Assembly: GCA_001939145.1 (NCBI GenBank)
Contig: LSRX01000130.1
Location: forward strand, 636,197 to 700,196
Source of the DNA: Symbiodinium microadriaticum
Taxonomy: Eukaryota; Sar; Dinophyceae; Suessiales; Symbiodiniaceae
Length of the DNA stretch: 64,000 bases
Reading direction: 5' to 3'
Within the stretch, counting starts at the first letter, position 1, and the number at the start of each line of letters is the position of its first letter. Positions 1 to 10,246 of the stretch are shown in pieces. A program made the position numbers and the translations under genes. The notes beneath the pieces were generated by a model. That model did not search any database, was not told where the DNA came from, and was given only the letters and a program-made list of their open reading frames with translations.

Positions 1-40
1 CTGCCATGCTTTTTCAGCACTGTCACTGCCGTAGGAAACA

Positions 41-130
41 AATAGTTTTTTTTTGATCTGCGAATAGTTTTTTTTTGATCCTTGGGGAATAGTTTTTTTT
101 TGATCCCTTAAATAGTTTTTTTTTGATCCC
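41..130. repeat. Four-copy repeat of AATAG + T9 + GATC
   Basis: Four units of AATAGTTTTTTTTTGATC with spacers of a few bases, period about 22-25. Units are identical apart from flanks. Confidence 0.8.
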
Positions 131-352
131 TCACCCCGCTTAAAGCCAAACAGCATCGACGTCATCCCCCTGTGCCATAACACGAAAGCCTACTACAGCA
201 ACCATAAACCCTAAACCCTTAATATGGACTCCCAGAAATCGAAATGCCCCTCAGGCCCCAGGCGTAGGTTTTCACCTAGGCTCGGTGGCTTCAGCTGCTT
301 TGCATCTGTTTCCGACAAAGAGGATTGAGGGTTTAGGGTTTAGGGTTTAGGA

Positions 353-613
353 TTGAGATTTCGGCTTTCTTCGGCGGATTATAGGGGCTTACTGAATAGT
401 ATAAAGCTTTTTTGGGGGTTTGCTATACAATCATTGGAATACGGAACCCCTAGAGTGATGATGCCCAAAAAGCTGGCACCAATCATCCCCGAAGAGCCCA
501 GGGTTACCCGTATAGTAGGCGACAAGGGTTGCGGGTATCATTGGGCTACCGGGGGTCCTTCACCCATGCGGTCCGATGTAAGCCATGAGGTGCTTGCGGG
601 GGCTATTCGTTGA
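353..613 (+). CDS. Coding-like ORF, unknown
   Basis: The second half, from about 448, reads MMPKKLAPIIPEEPRVTRIV then GDKGCGYHWATGGPSP and ends at a TGA at 613, with a composition like real protein. The first half overlaps TTTAGGG-derived sequence and is probably not coded. Likely a terminal exon or small ORF; no domain recognised. Confidence 0.3.
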   Translation: MRFRLSSADYRGLLNSIKLFWGFAIQSLEYGTPRVMMPKKLAPIIPEEPRVTRIVGDKGCGYHWATGGPSPMRSDVSHEVLAGAIR

Positions 614-820
614 TGTCAGGGATCCGCCAGTAAGCCACCCCGGGGGCTTATCGTGCAGGCCGACTAACGAAAGCTAAATCAAGTACTAGTTACTAGATAG
701 TGTCTTCTCCGCAGCTCAGGGCCACGAAGAGCTAGCACATAATTGCAAGGCCGACATGCGAACTTCCAACTCAGGTCAAAGTCGCATGCAATGTACATGC
801 AGCGAAAGGCATGAATATTC

Positions 821-1060
821 TTAGGTAGCGAGATTAAAACCTGACAATATAGAAGAGGCTATCAGCCGGGGTCTGGAATAATCTCTAGGGCGGAGTGCTT
901 GAATAGGGCATCGGGCGACTGCAGGATCAGTGCTGGCTTGCAGTACGAGTGTCTGCCCTTCCAGGCGTACGGTTGAGGGTAGGCCCAGGGTGTTGCCGTG
1001 CTCTTCGTATCTATACGTAGGAAAAGAAGCGCGCTTCTGTGACATCTGAGCACGGGACAT
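821..1060 (-). CDS. Coding-like ORF, unknown
   Basis: A 79-codon frame containing RYEEHGNTLGLPSTVRLEGQ and ending SILSGFNLAT at a stop. Amino-acid composition is balanced and free of repeat-derived bias. A competing frame of similar length overlaps it, so the coding frame is not settled. Function unknown. Confidence 0.3.
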   Translation of the reverse strand: MSRAQMSQKRASFPTYRYEEHGNTLGLPSTVRLEGQTLVLQASTDPAVARCPIQALRPRDYSRPRLIASSILSGFNLAT

Positions 1061-1590
1061 CCACGGGTTCCTGGACGAGAAGGCAACAGAACGGCATGTT
1101 GGGCTGTCTTAAGGCTGCCGTGTTAACTTTGTTGAACTTTTCGTCATTCCGAGCACAGTACTTAATAGCAACTATCAGCAGTATTAAACCCTGTTTTGCT
1201 ACTGGGCTTGAGGACTAGCCAGATCCGCTCGATCTCTACCCTAAACCCTATACCCTCGCACATGACTACATATACGTTTCCCTTATCCGCCCTGTGTTTT
1301 TGTTGGCGATGTTTGCTGTATTCGGTTCATGAATGATCTTGTGCGCTGCTCTTCGTCTCCATTGTGGCACGCGTGTGTTCTGTTGCATATGCCACTCGTT
1401 CAAAAATGATCTGTCAATATGACTGCCATCTGCGCGTCGTAGCCAGCCCGTTGCTCCAACAGCCCTCGTGCAAAACCTTAAAGCACTCACTAATTAGAAT
1501 AAGGTGTTGGCGTCTGCTATACTATACTAGAATTATAATTGTAACTCAAAGGAATAGTATTGGCGATGGCTCAGGCCCCGGTACTTTCAG

Positions 1591-1700
1591 ACCCTAAAGA
1601 CGCTCGTGCCTCTGTCGCGACTACGACGCCCGCAGCCCCGACGACACCCGCGGCGCCGACAGCCAAGGAGGAGCCCGCCGTCCCCTGCACAAAGCCATAA
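1591..1700 (+). CDS. Candidate terminal exon, Ala/Pro/Thr-rich tail
   Basis: After a TACTTTCAG acceptor the frame reads DARASVATTTPAAPTTPAAP then TAKEEPAVPCTKP and TAA. GC-rich codons contrast with the AT-rich flank. It looks like the low-complexity C-terminal end of a protein; the upstream exons are not found. Confidence 0.35.
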
Positions 1701-1917
1701 GCTTAAGGTTCAGAGCTTGGGGGCTCATTTCCTGTAAGTTCTAAGTTTAAGGACTATCGGGCCCCTAGGGCCTGAGTCCAGGGCCCTTCTTGCCTTTCGG
1801 AGTTGCTGCCAAGGCTTTGGTCATCATCTTTGCCTTTCAGGTTGAGGGTTTCGGGCTTTGGCGCCTGGCCTTTAGGGCTTCGGGTTTAAGCTTGTGGGTC
1901 CCTCATCCGCTGCCTCC

Positions 1918-2130
1918 TTATCGTAGGCGCCACTTGCTGTCATAATTAATCTCCAAAGAAATCATCACCTTCAGTGACGTAGCTCGGGCGCACAGCTCGT
2001 CAATGCAGATATCCAGCTTGATGTGAATTCCGAACTCCGAAGGATCAGACGCCCCAACAGCTCCGCGACTGTGGTTTGATGTTCTGTATCTGCCCTCCTG
2101 GAGGTCAGGACTCGAAGCCCTAGACCCCAT
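1918..2130 (-). CDS. Coding-like exon, unknown
   Basis: Minus-strand frame with SEFGIHIKLDICIDELCARA then TSLKVMISLEINYDSKW and a stop at 1918. Hydrophobic-polar alternation is protein-like. It might be the 3' exon of the acidic gene upstream (4647-2566) but no junction was confirmed. Confidence 0.35.
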   Translation of the reverse strand: MGSRASSPDLQEGRYRTSNHSRGAVGASDPSEFGIHIKLDICIDELCARATSLKVMISLEINYDSKWRLR

Positions 2131-2565
2131 GCAACCCTAGGCAGTGACATGAAAAGGTTTAACCCGAAACCTAAGCCCTAAACCCCAGGAAGGTTTAGTG
2201 GCGATCCACCTGAGCCGTCGGTTCCTGTTGCCTGTGGCTTCGGTCTTCTAACGGTTTGCTCACTTCTGTCCTGCCAGAATGTCGGGTTTCGGGGTCCACG
2301 GTTTCGACGATTTGGGTTTGGGGTTTGAAAATTTCCAGCTTTTGGAGCTTCGGACTTGGGGTTTAGAGTTCGAGGGGCTTTGCAAGTGCAGGGTCTGAAA
2401 ACAGGGGCGACCATCGACTCCACAGTCTCTTGTAACCCATGCCTTTCTGGATGCTTTCGGGCTGCTTGAGGCTGGGGGAACCTTTTCCAGGGGGTTCCTC
2501 CCAAAGAGGCGTAACAAAGTAGGGGCTCGCATTGTCTGAATCTCCAATTGAACCTCAGCACAAAC

Positions 2566-3531
2566 CCTCGTCAAGCCCCATGATAGAGCCCCTCATGGCA
2601 GGCATGCCGACCTCGGACGGATCACCCCCCGGCCCGTCGTCGTCATACTCCTGCACCGAAAGCAACAGAAACTGAGGGCGAGATTTCCGTCCGTTGATTA
2701 ACAGTTTGCGCCAAGAAACCGTTGCAAGACGAACCAACAAAAACGTATTACACAATACTACCCATTACAAGTGATGGACAAAACAGGTGTCGTGAGAACG
2801 CCCAAGACAACAAGAGTTGCCAAAGCAAGACAGGCAAGCAACGGGAACTCAACCCCCCAAAGTAGCCTACAATCCCGAAGACTGTAAGACCCCCTCAACC
2901 TTTCGTAACTTGCTTGCAACGTCACGCCGGGACGGCTGACCCTTTCCCCCCTAAACCTTAAACCCTACACCCTCCTGAAAACCTAGCCCCTCAATCAAGC
3001 CTCGTCGTCATACTCGTCATCGCCATCAACAGCCTCGATCGCTGAAGAGCTCACGTTGAGCCACAGACAGATGGCCAGTGTGGGTGTAGTATACAGTGTC
3101 CTTATAAAAGGACTGTCCACAAAATGTCTGAAGCCGGATTGAGCCGCATCTCGGGAATTAAAAAGCAGTATTCAAAACATTGTTTGTCCTTAAAGACCAC
3201 CCCTTCCCCACGCACGCCCGACGCACCACAAAAGGAACAAGGAGCACTTAATCACAATCACGCCTATGAGCAACCCAGACATGATCTACAACTACCCCTT
3301 CTAAACACCCTAAACTTACACCCTTAAGCCCTGAACACCCTTTTACACGCGCAGAAGGATCCATGAGCATGAGGTTGAGCATGAGATGTTGGAGTTTCGT
3401 AGTGCCCGAGGCTGGCACAAATCCGTCCAACCCCGGTTCTCGGGCGGACTCGTCTCGGAAGTCGCTCCGGTTGGGCGATCGCGGCGATGCCTTGAAGGCT
3501 TTGATATATATATATATATATATAGAGATAG

Positions 3532-3564
<33 letters not shown>

Positions 3565-3567
3565 TAT

Positions 3568-3600
<33 letters not shown>

Positions 3601-3758
3601 AAGATAGATAGATAGATAGATAGACAGATATGTGTGTACACATACACACACAGATATATATATATACACATAATAATACTAATAATACTAATACTAATAA
3701 TAATAATAATAATACACACATATCAACAAATAACATATAGACATACATATATATATAT

Positions 3759-3790
<32 letters not shown>

Positions 3791-4647
3791 CTGTGTGTGT
3801 GTGTCTGTGTCTGTGTGTCTGTGTGTCTGTGTGTCTGTGTGTCTGTGTGTCTGTGCGTCTGTGGGTGCGTGTGTCTTTTGATTTATATCTATGTAGATAG
3901 ACAGATAGATAGGTAGGCAGGTAAGTAGGTAGGTAGGTAGGTAGGTAGGTAGGTAGGTAGGTAGGTAGGTAAGGTAGGTAAGGTAGGTAAGGTAGGTAAG
4001 GTAGGTAAGGTAGGTAAGGTAGGTAAGGTAAGGTAAGGTAAGGTAAGGTAAGGTAAGGTAAGGTAAGGTAAGGTAAGGTAAGGTAGGTAGGTAGGTAGTT
4101 AAATAGGGCTTCAGGGCGTTGGGGAATGGGGTTGGGGCTTGTGTGATCTTGGGTAGATACTGTACACGCCTATGACAAGAAATGACATTCAGATATAGAG
4201 AGCCCTGGCTGAACCCCAAACTCCATAGGCTCCAAATAGAAAGTCCATGAATTCTCCAATCCAAACCAAACCCCAAGACCCACCAAGGTGATGATTCTGG
4301 GGACTGGGGTTCCCACAGACTCACCCTCAGTTTCGAAGTCGCTGTAGCCGTCATAGTGTGACTCTTCGCCATCGCCTTCAGTCATAGAAGTTTGCAGCGA
4401 TGTTTGTCTGGTTGCAATGGTGTGGGGTGGTCCATCGGTCTAAATCCTGCACCCGACTGAGATCGTTAATATAGGGGCCAAAAAAAAAGCCCAAGACATA
4501 ATTATGGGTACTTATTTCGGCCCCTATCCAAGAAGTGCAGGGCCAACGGTTTTGGTTTTCGGACGCGGCTGTCGAAATCGCACTCACCTTCTGGAGAAGA
4601 GATTATGCATCCTTTAAATCTTTCTATGGCTCGGGTGGCGTACAAGG
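2566..4647 (-). CDS. Acidic Asp/Glu/Tyr-rich protein, internal exons
   Basis: Four exons join in consistent phase on the minus strand. 4647-4588 encodes ALYATRAIERFKGCIISSPE and ends at donor GTGAGTG. 4375-4325 encodes DGEESHYDGYSDFETE, donor GTGAGTC. 3041-3001 encodes IEAVDGDDEYDDE after acceptor CTTCAG, probably with a GC donor. 2650-2566 encodes EYDDDGPGGDPSEV then MPAMRGSIMGLDE after acceptor GTGCAG, donor GTTTGT. A further exon from about 2479 (SSSPKASRKAWVTRDC) would fit phase 1. The product has a strongly acidic tail; I do not recognise the protein. The tract EYDD ends one exon and opens the next, suggesting local duplication. The intron between 4325 and 3041 holds the large microsatellite cluster. 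An upstream exon may lie at about 4935-4870 (LKLAEVSKSPVGIGAASGEG). Confidence 0.5.
3505..4100. repeat. Compound microsatellite cluster
   Basis: In order: (TA)n, (GATA)n, (GA)n, (GATA)n, (TA)n, TAATA units, (TA)n, a CTGTGTGT series, (GTAG)n and an (AAGGT)n series that ends near 4085. Long frames across it are repeat artefacts. Lies in an intron of the acidic gene. Confidence 0.9.
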
Positions 4648-5051
4648 CTATGACGATGTCGCAATGGCATCACTGAATTACTGACATATTGAAGCTTTCA
4701 TTCTCCTACCACACATCTGCCAGGTCTTTGCAGGCTATTCAGTTCGCATGATAGCACACGATCGTGATGTTGGGCCGGCTCGCAAAAAAAAAACAGCAAG
4801 GAACAAATTACTAGTTACTTGTTGCTCACGAATCTGCAGAGACTGAGATGCTGGCTGTAGCCCTCGCCACTCGCTGCTCCGATGCCGACGGGGCTCTTTG
4901 AGACCTCAGCAAGTTTCAGGGTTTCGGTTGGTGGCCTACGTAGACTAATAGCCGACTTAATAGCCAAGGAATTCCAAGATGGAAATAGTCGGACTAATTG
5001 TTTGGGATGACATAGATGACAGATTAATGAGAATCATGGGCCGGTCGCTCT

Positions 5052-5240
5052 GTGCGCGCGCACGCGTTGAGCAAGCGTTATAAGTTTTTTTGGGCGGCAC
5101 GTTTGAGTGCCCGGCCCCAGCACATTGCATTGCGTTATGCGGATCGTCACGATGTGATGCATGAAGCGCTACAGTCCACGATGCTGAAACACCGAAGCTC
5201 CGCATCGCTGAACCTGCATCCGAAACCCCAACTACTCTGA
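5052..5240 (+). CDS. Short coding-like ORF, unknown
   Basis: ATG-started 62-codon frame (MRAHALSKRYKFFWAARLSA, then RYADRHDVMHEALQ). The minus strand also has an open frame here. No domain recognised. Confidence 0.2.
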   Translation: MRAHALSKRYKFFWAARLSARPQHIALRYADRHDVMHEALQSTMLKHRSSASLNLHPKPQLL

Positions 5241-5814
5241 ACAGCTCCGATAAACATGTTGGACCCCAATTGAGATTCTTAAGTTTGAAATTGTTCTCCC
5301 AAGGCCACTAGCCGATTTGGAGCTCGATTTTCGACTGCGTAAACCTACACTCCCCACAACGGCTTGCAGTGCGCAAGGCCCTCAAACACAAACTCCACAA
5401 GCTCGAATTTCAGTGCTCAAACCCTCCTGGAAAGATTTGCCTGGAGGGGTCCCCTTCGAATGAATCTCCCACGCAGGGTTTCGGGTCTGGGCTTCAAAGA
5501 CCGAGGGGTTCACAGTAGGTTCAGGACCTAGGGTCCAGCTGCAGCCCTGAAACTTCAAACTCGCCCTGCCCCGCACCTCCCCAGCAGGAACTGCGCTATG
5601 CGAGGTCGCCTGGACCACTCTAAGCCCTAAACCCTAAACCCCAAACCCTAAAAGACCTTTTTTGCAACAGGCTTTCCACTAGACCACTCTAAACCCTAAG
5701 CCCTAAGCCCTAAACCCAAAATCCCTAAACGACCTGGAACCCTGAAGGCTGAACTCTACAGCCCCGAGCCTTGGCCTCCAACACCCGACATCCTGAACCC
5801 AAGGGCCCATCTTC

Positions 5815-6085
5815 AATACACAATCCAATCATATACTATAATATACCATGATGACTATAATATAGTCCAACATGCCATAACGACTACAATGTACTCCACT
5901 ATACTATGATGACTATAGTAAACTGTAGGATATGGTAATGACTGTAATATAGCAGAAAATACTATACAGACTATGACATACCATGACGTACTATAACGAC
6001 TATACTATACTATACTATATATACTCTAGTCTACTATACTATATTATATTGTATTCTACTATAATATACGATAATATACGACAAT
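5815..6085. repeat. Degenerate AT-rich ACTATAATATA repeat
   Basis: Irregular units of ACTATAATATAC/GACTATAATATAG; many short palindromes. No gene visible between 5240 and 6790 otherwise, only CCCTAAA-like (5620-5720) and TTTAGGG-like (6170-6260) tracts. Confidence 0.6.
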
Positions 6086-6794
6086 GACTAGAGGGGGTCA
6101 TGAAAGATCCCTCGACCTTGAAACAGGTACCCACGACAGCTTCAAGACTGTGATAAGGCGATACTGGAAGGTTTAGGGTTTAGGGTGGGGCAGCTATATT
6201 AAGTAGGCTTGGGGTTTAGATTTAGGGTCTTTAGGGTTTGGGTTTAAAGTTTTAGGGTGGGATACTGCTACTCATGATTCCGACGGCTATAATTATTACG
6301 TAGGCTTGGGGTTTATGGCGGGTCTTGTCACAGATCATGCTTCGTCGTTAAGCTGGGTTTGCACCTCTGAGTTGCAGCTACCAGCCCTTCGGCGCGCCCT
6401 GAGAACGATGCTCACACCCCTGGGTTTGGGGTTTAGGCGTCGTAGAGGTATCATTCCGGTCATGGGATGAAACCAAATCGTTTAGCAGCTGTGCCTCCCG
6501 AATTGCGTGCGTTTGGCTCAAGAATCACCAACTCGAGACTTTCGAGAAAGGGTGAAGACTTAGAGCCTGTGCCTTGGAGCCGACATTGACCACGCCCCTC
6601 AAGGCCTGAACCCTGTGCCCCTAGAAACTCCAGAGTCCAGGAGTCCAGAGTTTTCGGGTTTGAGCCTCTGCAAAAAGCACACACAAGGCTGTGGTATATG
6701 CCAAACGCCTCTACCTCAACCCAAGCGCTGCAGAAAACGGTGAAAAAAACACTACCACTTATCCCCCCACCCGGCCGTCATAGTGCACGATCCA

Positions 6795-6895
6795 CTATGC
6801 TGGCCTGCTCGGGCACATCGCCACTTGCACTTCTCTGAGAGACCTTTCATGCTGCAAGAGGTGCTCCCAAGGCAATAAGGCCATGGAGGTGTTGA
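6795..6895 (-). CDS. Candidate terminal exon, unknown
   Basis: After CAAGCAG the frame reads NTSMALLPWEHLLQHERSLR then EVQVAMCPSRPA and TAG. Helical, protein-like composition. Upstream exons not found. Confidence 0.35.
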
Positions 6896-7488
6896 CTGCT
6901 TGTTGCTAGATCCAGCCGTTGCTGTTCCTTCAGAACATTGAGGGGGCTCTTCAGGCGAGTATTGCTCTTATCCCGTGCGTTTGTGGGGGGTAGGGGGCTC
7001 GCTCTGCGGTGATGAATTCGGGTTGGAAATGGTCACCTGAATTCCTGCACGTCCTGATGTCCGAAAGCTAAAGTCTTCGATGTACAACCCGCCAGCTTCG
7101 AGGTGCGAGGTTTCCCGGCTGCACTACCGTGTTAGGCAGGTTAAGGGAGCAACATTGGGGTGCTAGCCGGCATTTGCCATAAACTCCCCAAACAGCGGAA
7201 ACCCCGAAACAGGCGTGTCTCAGGGCCTCCGTTGCAGGGTTACGTCATTTTGGGGTCGGGGGGGGGGGGTCTCTTACGCTTGGTTTGAAGCTTCGGGCCC
7301 GAAGTGTTCGAAGTGTTTGGACATCTTAGTCGTTTTTGTAATCAAGGGACGTGGGTAATGCCAGCATACGGGACAATTGCCCGTTTACGAAAATTGTCGT
7401 CTTAAGGTCAAGCTTATTTTTCAGCTTGGATATCTGAGCATCCTGGTTTTGTGTGTTGGATGTTGGAACCCGAAGTGGAGCGTATGGG

Positions 7489-7533
7489 CTTGATGTCTCG
7501 GTGGAAGACCGGTAACATTAGATCTCCGGGAGC
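7489..7533 (-). CDS. Isolated protein-kinase catalytic-loop exon (HRDIKP)
   Basis: After acceptor CTTGCAG the minus strand reads APGDLMLPVFHRDIKP in one frame. VFHRDIKP is the catalytic loop of Ser/Thr or tyrosine-kinase-like kinases, with catalytic Asp and Lys; in such kinases the segment before it normally ends a helix YLH, which would come from the preceding exon. The exon probably stops within the loop at a GC donor. I could not find the DFG exon downstream or an N-lobe upstream, so this may be one exon of a long gene or a kinase fragment. Confidence 0.4.
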
Positions 7534-7674
7534 CTGCAAGCCTTGTCCTGTAGCACCCACATCGTCATCATCATTATCATTTGCGTCAGCGCCACCCTCT
7601 TTATGACACTATCCAACTACCCAACGGAAGAACTTTGTTGTGTCGGCTTTTAAGCTTTTTATGGCCCATGGGAG

Positions 7675-7788
7675 TAGACGCCGTGTTTGGGTTACAAAAC
7701 GCTGCGCGCTTCTGTCCGACTACGCCTACACTTAGTGCGCGGGCCTCGGATGGTGACGGACTCCGCTCACCATACGAAGGTGCCTGGA
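7675..7788 (+). CDS. Candidate internal exon, unknown
   Basis: Frame VFGLQNAARFCPTTPTLSAR then ASDGDGLRSPYEG ends at a GAAG/GTGCCT donor. The sequence then turns into CCCTAAA-like intron DNA. Start unclear. Confidence 0.3.
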
Positions 7789-7939
7789 GAAACCCCAACC
7801 CCCAACCCCTAAACCCCCCAACCCCTGTGAACCCCAACCCCGCAACCCTGAATGGGGTCTTCAGGGTTTCGGACTACGAGGCTTCCCGGCCTTCCTATGG
7901 TGGCTGAAAGAACCGATCCTAAAGAATAGCCAACTATAG

Positions 7940-8140
7940 TCCCAATATGATGACAAAAATATTAATCACCATGATCACAAAAATTGCTGATATGAGTAGT
8001 GTTGCTATTCCTTTTGTTGACCTTCGTATTAGTACTAGCATTTTCTAGCATTACTACTGCTAACTACTGTTATTGTCATTGTTATTCTTATTGATGTTGC
8101 TATCGTTATTGCTATTGTTACTGCCATTCTTAAAACAAAA
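7940..8140. repeat. Low-complexity ATTGTTATTG tract
   Basis: TTATTG/TTGTTA-type units with TACTA interruptions; no coding frame. The stretch 7800-8590 otherwise shows nothing clear. Confidence 0.5.
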
Positions 8141-8590
8141 CATATTACATGGGCTCGGAGTTGAAACCCGACACCGGCAACCAGAAGGCCCCTCCAGCAC
8201 AAAACCTCAAAGAGACTACATCAGAAAACCGAAGTTGTGGAGCTAACGGTGCCCTGCAGTCAAGCTGAACTGCTTCGAGCCGTAAGGGACTGGTCCCGTA
8301 TTCGAGGGGGAGAAGGATTCCGTGTTCGGGTATGAGGGCGTGGCACTTGAAACGGGACCCGCCGCGCTTTCTAAACGGTGTGACATGAACAAAGGATGAC
8401 TGGCTATAATAACACCCTGTCTAAACCCTACACTCAGTCGGTGGGAGCCATAGCAGTAGAGACTCTGCTGCTGTTGCTGCTGCTAATGTACAGTACTAGT
8501 GTACCAACAGCAAGGAGCAGCAGTGGTCAGACAAGGTAAAATGCATGCTCGCTATAATCCTGAACACGTCTACATCTCACACATGCAGCG

Positions 8591-8704
8591 AAGGCCAAGA
8601 TGGACATCAGCACCACCCGCACTGAGACTGTACGGATCAAGGGTCGGAGCCATGATTTTCCCTTCGCCGTTCAAGCTCTTTGCTCGGGTGAAACCTATGA
8701 CTTA
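8591..8704 (+). CDS. Candidate internal exon, unknown
   Basis: Following the acceptor ACATGCAG the frame reads KAKMDISTTRTETVRIKGRS then HDFPFAVQALCSGETYDL, ending at donor GTGAGAATG. Strong splice signals on both sides and protein-like codons. No domain recognised. Confidence 0.4.
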
Positions 8705-8879
8705 AGTGAGAATGAATGTAGAACCAGTGAGTTTCTCTCCACCTACTCGTGCCATCCAGTTCTCGAGCCACCTATACTCTGCGAAACCTGCAACTCCCGA
8801 ACCCCATGCCATAATTTCGGGAACCTTCGACTCAACTCATCGGCAATTTTAGCATCTTTGCGCCCAAGCCTTGAGCCCT

Positions 8880-9560
8880 AACCCCATGGGTACTGCAGGG
8901 CCACTTGCGAAACCTGCTCCGTGCTAAGACTACTCAGGCCAGTGTCCTCCGGGCGACTTTTCGGCCTCGCGCTTGGGGGTTCAGGATTTCGACTCACACA
9001 CTCGCAAAGCAGGCATGGCGGTTACGGTTTGAGCTCAGGATTTAGGATTTATAGGGGTTTTAAGCTTAGGGTTGGAGGGTTCAGGGTTTGGATCCTGTTG
9101 TGGATTGGCTGGGGATGAGTCTTTGGGCTGTGTGGTTTGAGGTTGTTGCAGTAGCAGGCTGCGGTTCAGGGTTTCGACTCGTGCAGTCGCTCAAGGCAAG
9201 CCAGGATTTGGGGTTTAGAGTTCAGGGTTGAGGGGCGTTGAGGGGCGTTGATGGCTTGATGGGCTCAGGGGTCGTGGTTTTGGATGTAGCAAGCTTCCAG
9301 CATGACTTGTCAAGGTTGAGCTCAGCCCTCAAGAGTACCTGTTCTAAAGTCTATAGACCAGGCTATAAGTAGTGGAAGTACACAGCCGGGATGCCCAACC
9401 CCAAAATCCCAACCCCTGAAACCCCAGCAATATCTCTCCGAACCCTAGAGCCCTTCACCGTATCTCCCCTAAACCTAAGCCCCAAAAGGCCCCAACCCTA
9501 AAACTCTAAACTCCATCTCCCCGAACCGCGAACCCTAAGCCGTGAAGAAATTTGGGATGC
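8880..9560. repeat. TTTAGGG-derived degenerate tract
   Basis: Scattered GGGTTT, TTTAGG and CCCTAAA words in both orientations; no convincing exon. Confidence 0.5.
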
Positions 9561-9566
9561 CATCAC

Positions 9567-10201
9567 CTCCCCGCCTGCTGTTCTCCAGCAGTCCGACTTT
9601 GCGCAGCTCTGCTTCGTCTTCTCGTTCCTAAAGCTGCATCTGAACCGTAAGCGTTGTTGCTTGAAAACTGAAGGTTGAGGAAATTAGGGTTTCGGGTTAG
9701 GAGTTTTAAGGTTTCGGGTAAACCTAGGGTCAAGGGTTGGGGAATTTGAGCTTTCGGCTGAGGGATTTAGCGCTGCGGGGTTCTGAGGCCGTTCCGAGTC
9801 GGAACGTTACTGGCGGGATCTCCGTGGCTAAGGCAAGGGGGTGACATTCTTTAGGGTTTAGGGTTTAGGGTGCGCAGTATCGTTCGATCTGTCTCAACGG
9901 CTCTCGCTCTCTACATGGGTATAGGGCCCCTACGTTTAAGGATCCTTTCGTCCTTAAGGTTGCCCACAAAAGCACTGAAGAGTCGCAAGGCTCTCCGACG
10001 CCTGCTGCATTCAGCTCTTCCTCTGTGAACTGAAACTCGAGCTGCCTTCGGCTGTAGCCCGCCTGCCATATTTCGGGTTTAGGGCTCAAACAGCATCGTC
10101 CGATCCAGATGAATGTGCAAGCCCCTGGCAAGTGCTGAAGAGCTTGTGTATATACATGTACATAGTGGTAGGTCGTCGTTGGAGGAGGAGGAGGCGGAGG
10201 G

Positions 10202-10246
<45 letters not shown>

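Noticed and set aside
3248-4372. 374-codon minus frame
   Set aside because: Mostly translated microsatellite (Tyr-Leu-Thr, Tyr-Ile repeats); only its last part coincides with a real exon, in another frame.
6513-6524. TTTGGCTCAAG, matching the 3' end of the dinoflagellate spliced leader
   Set aside because: Only 11 bases match; a chance hit in 64 kb on two strands is plausible and no retrogene body follows.
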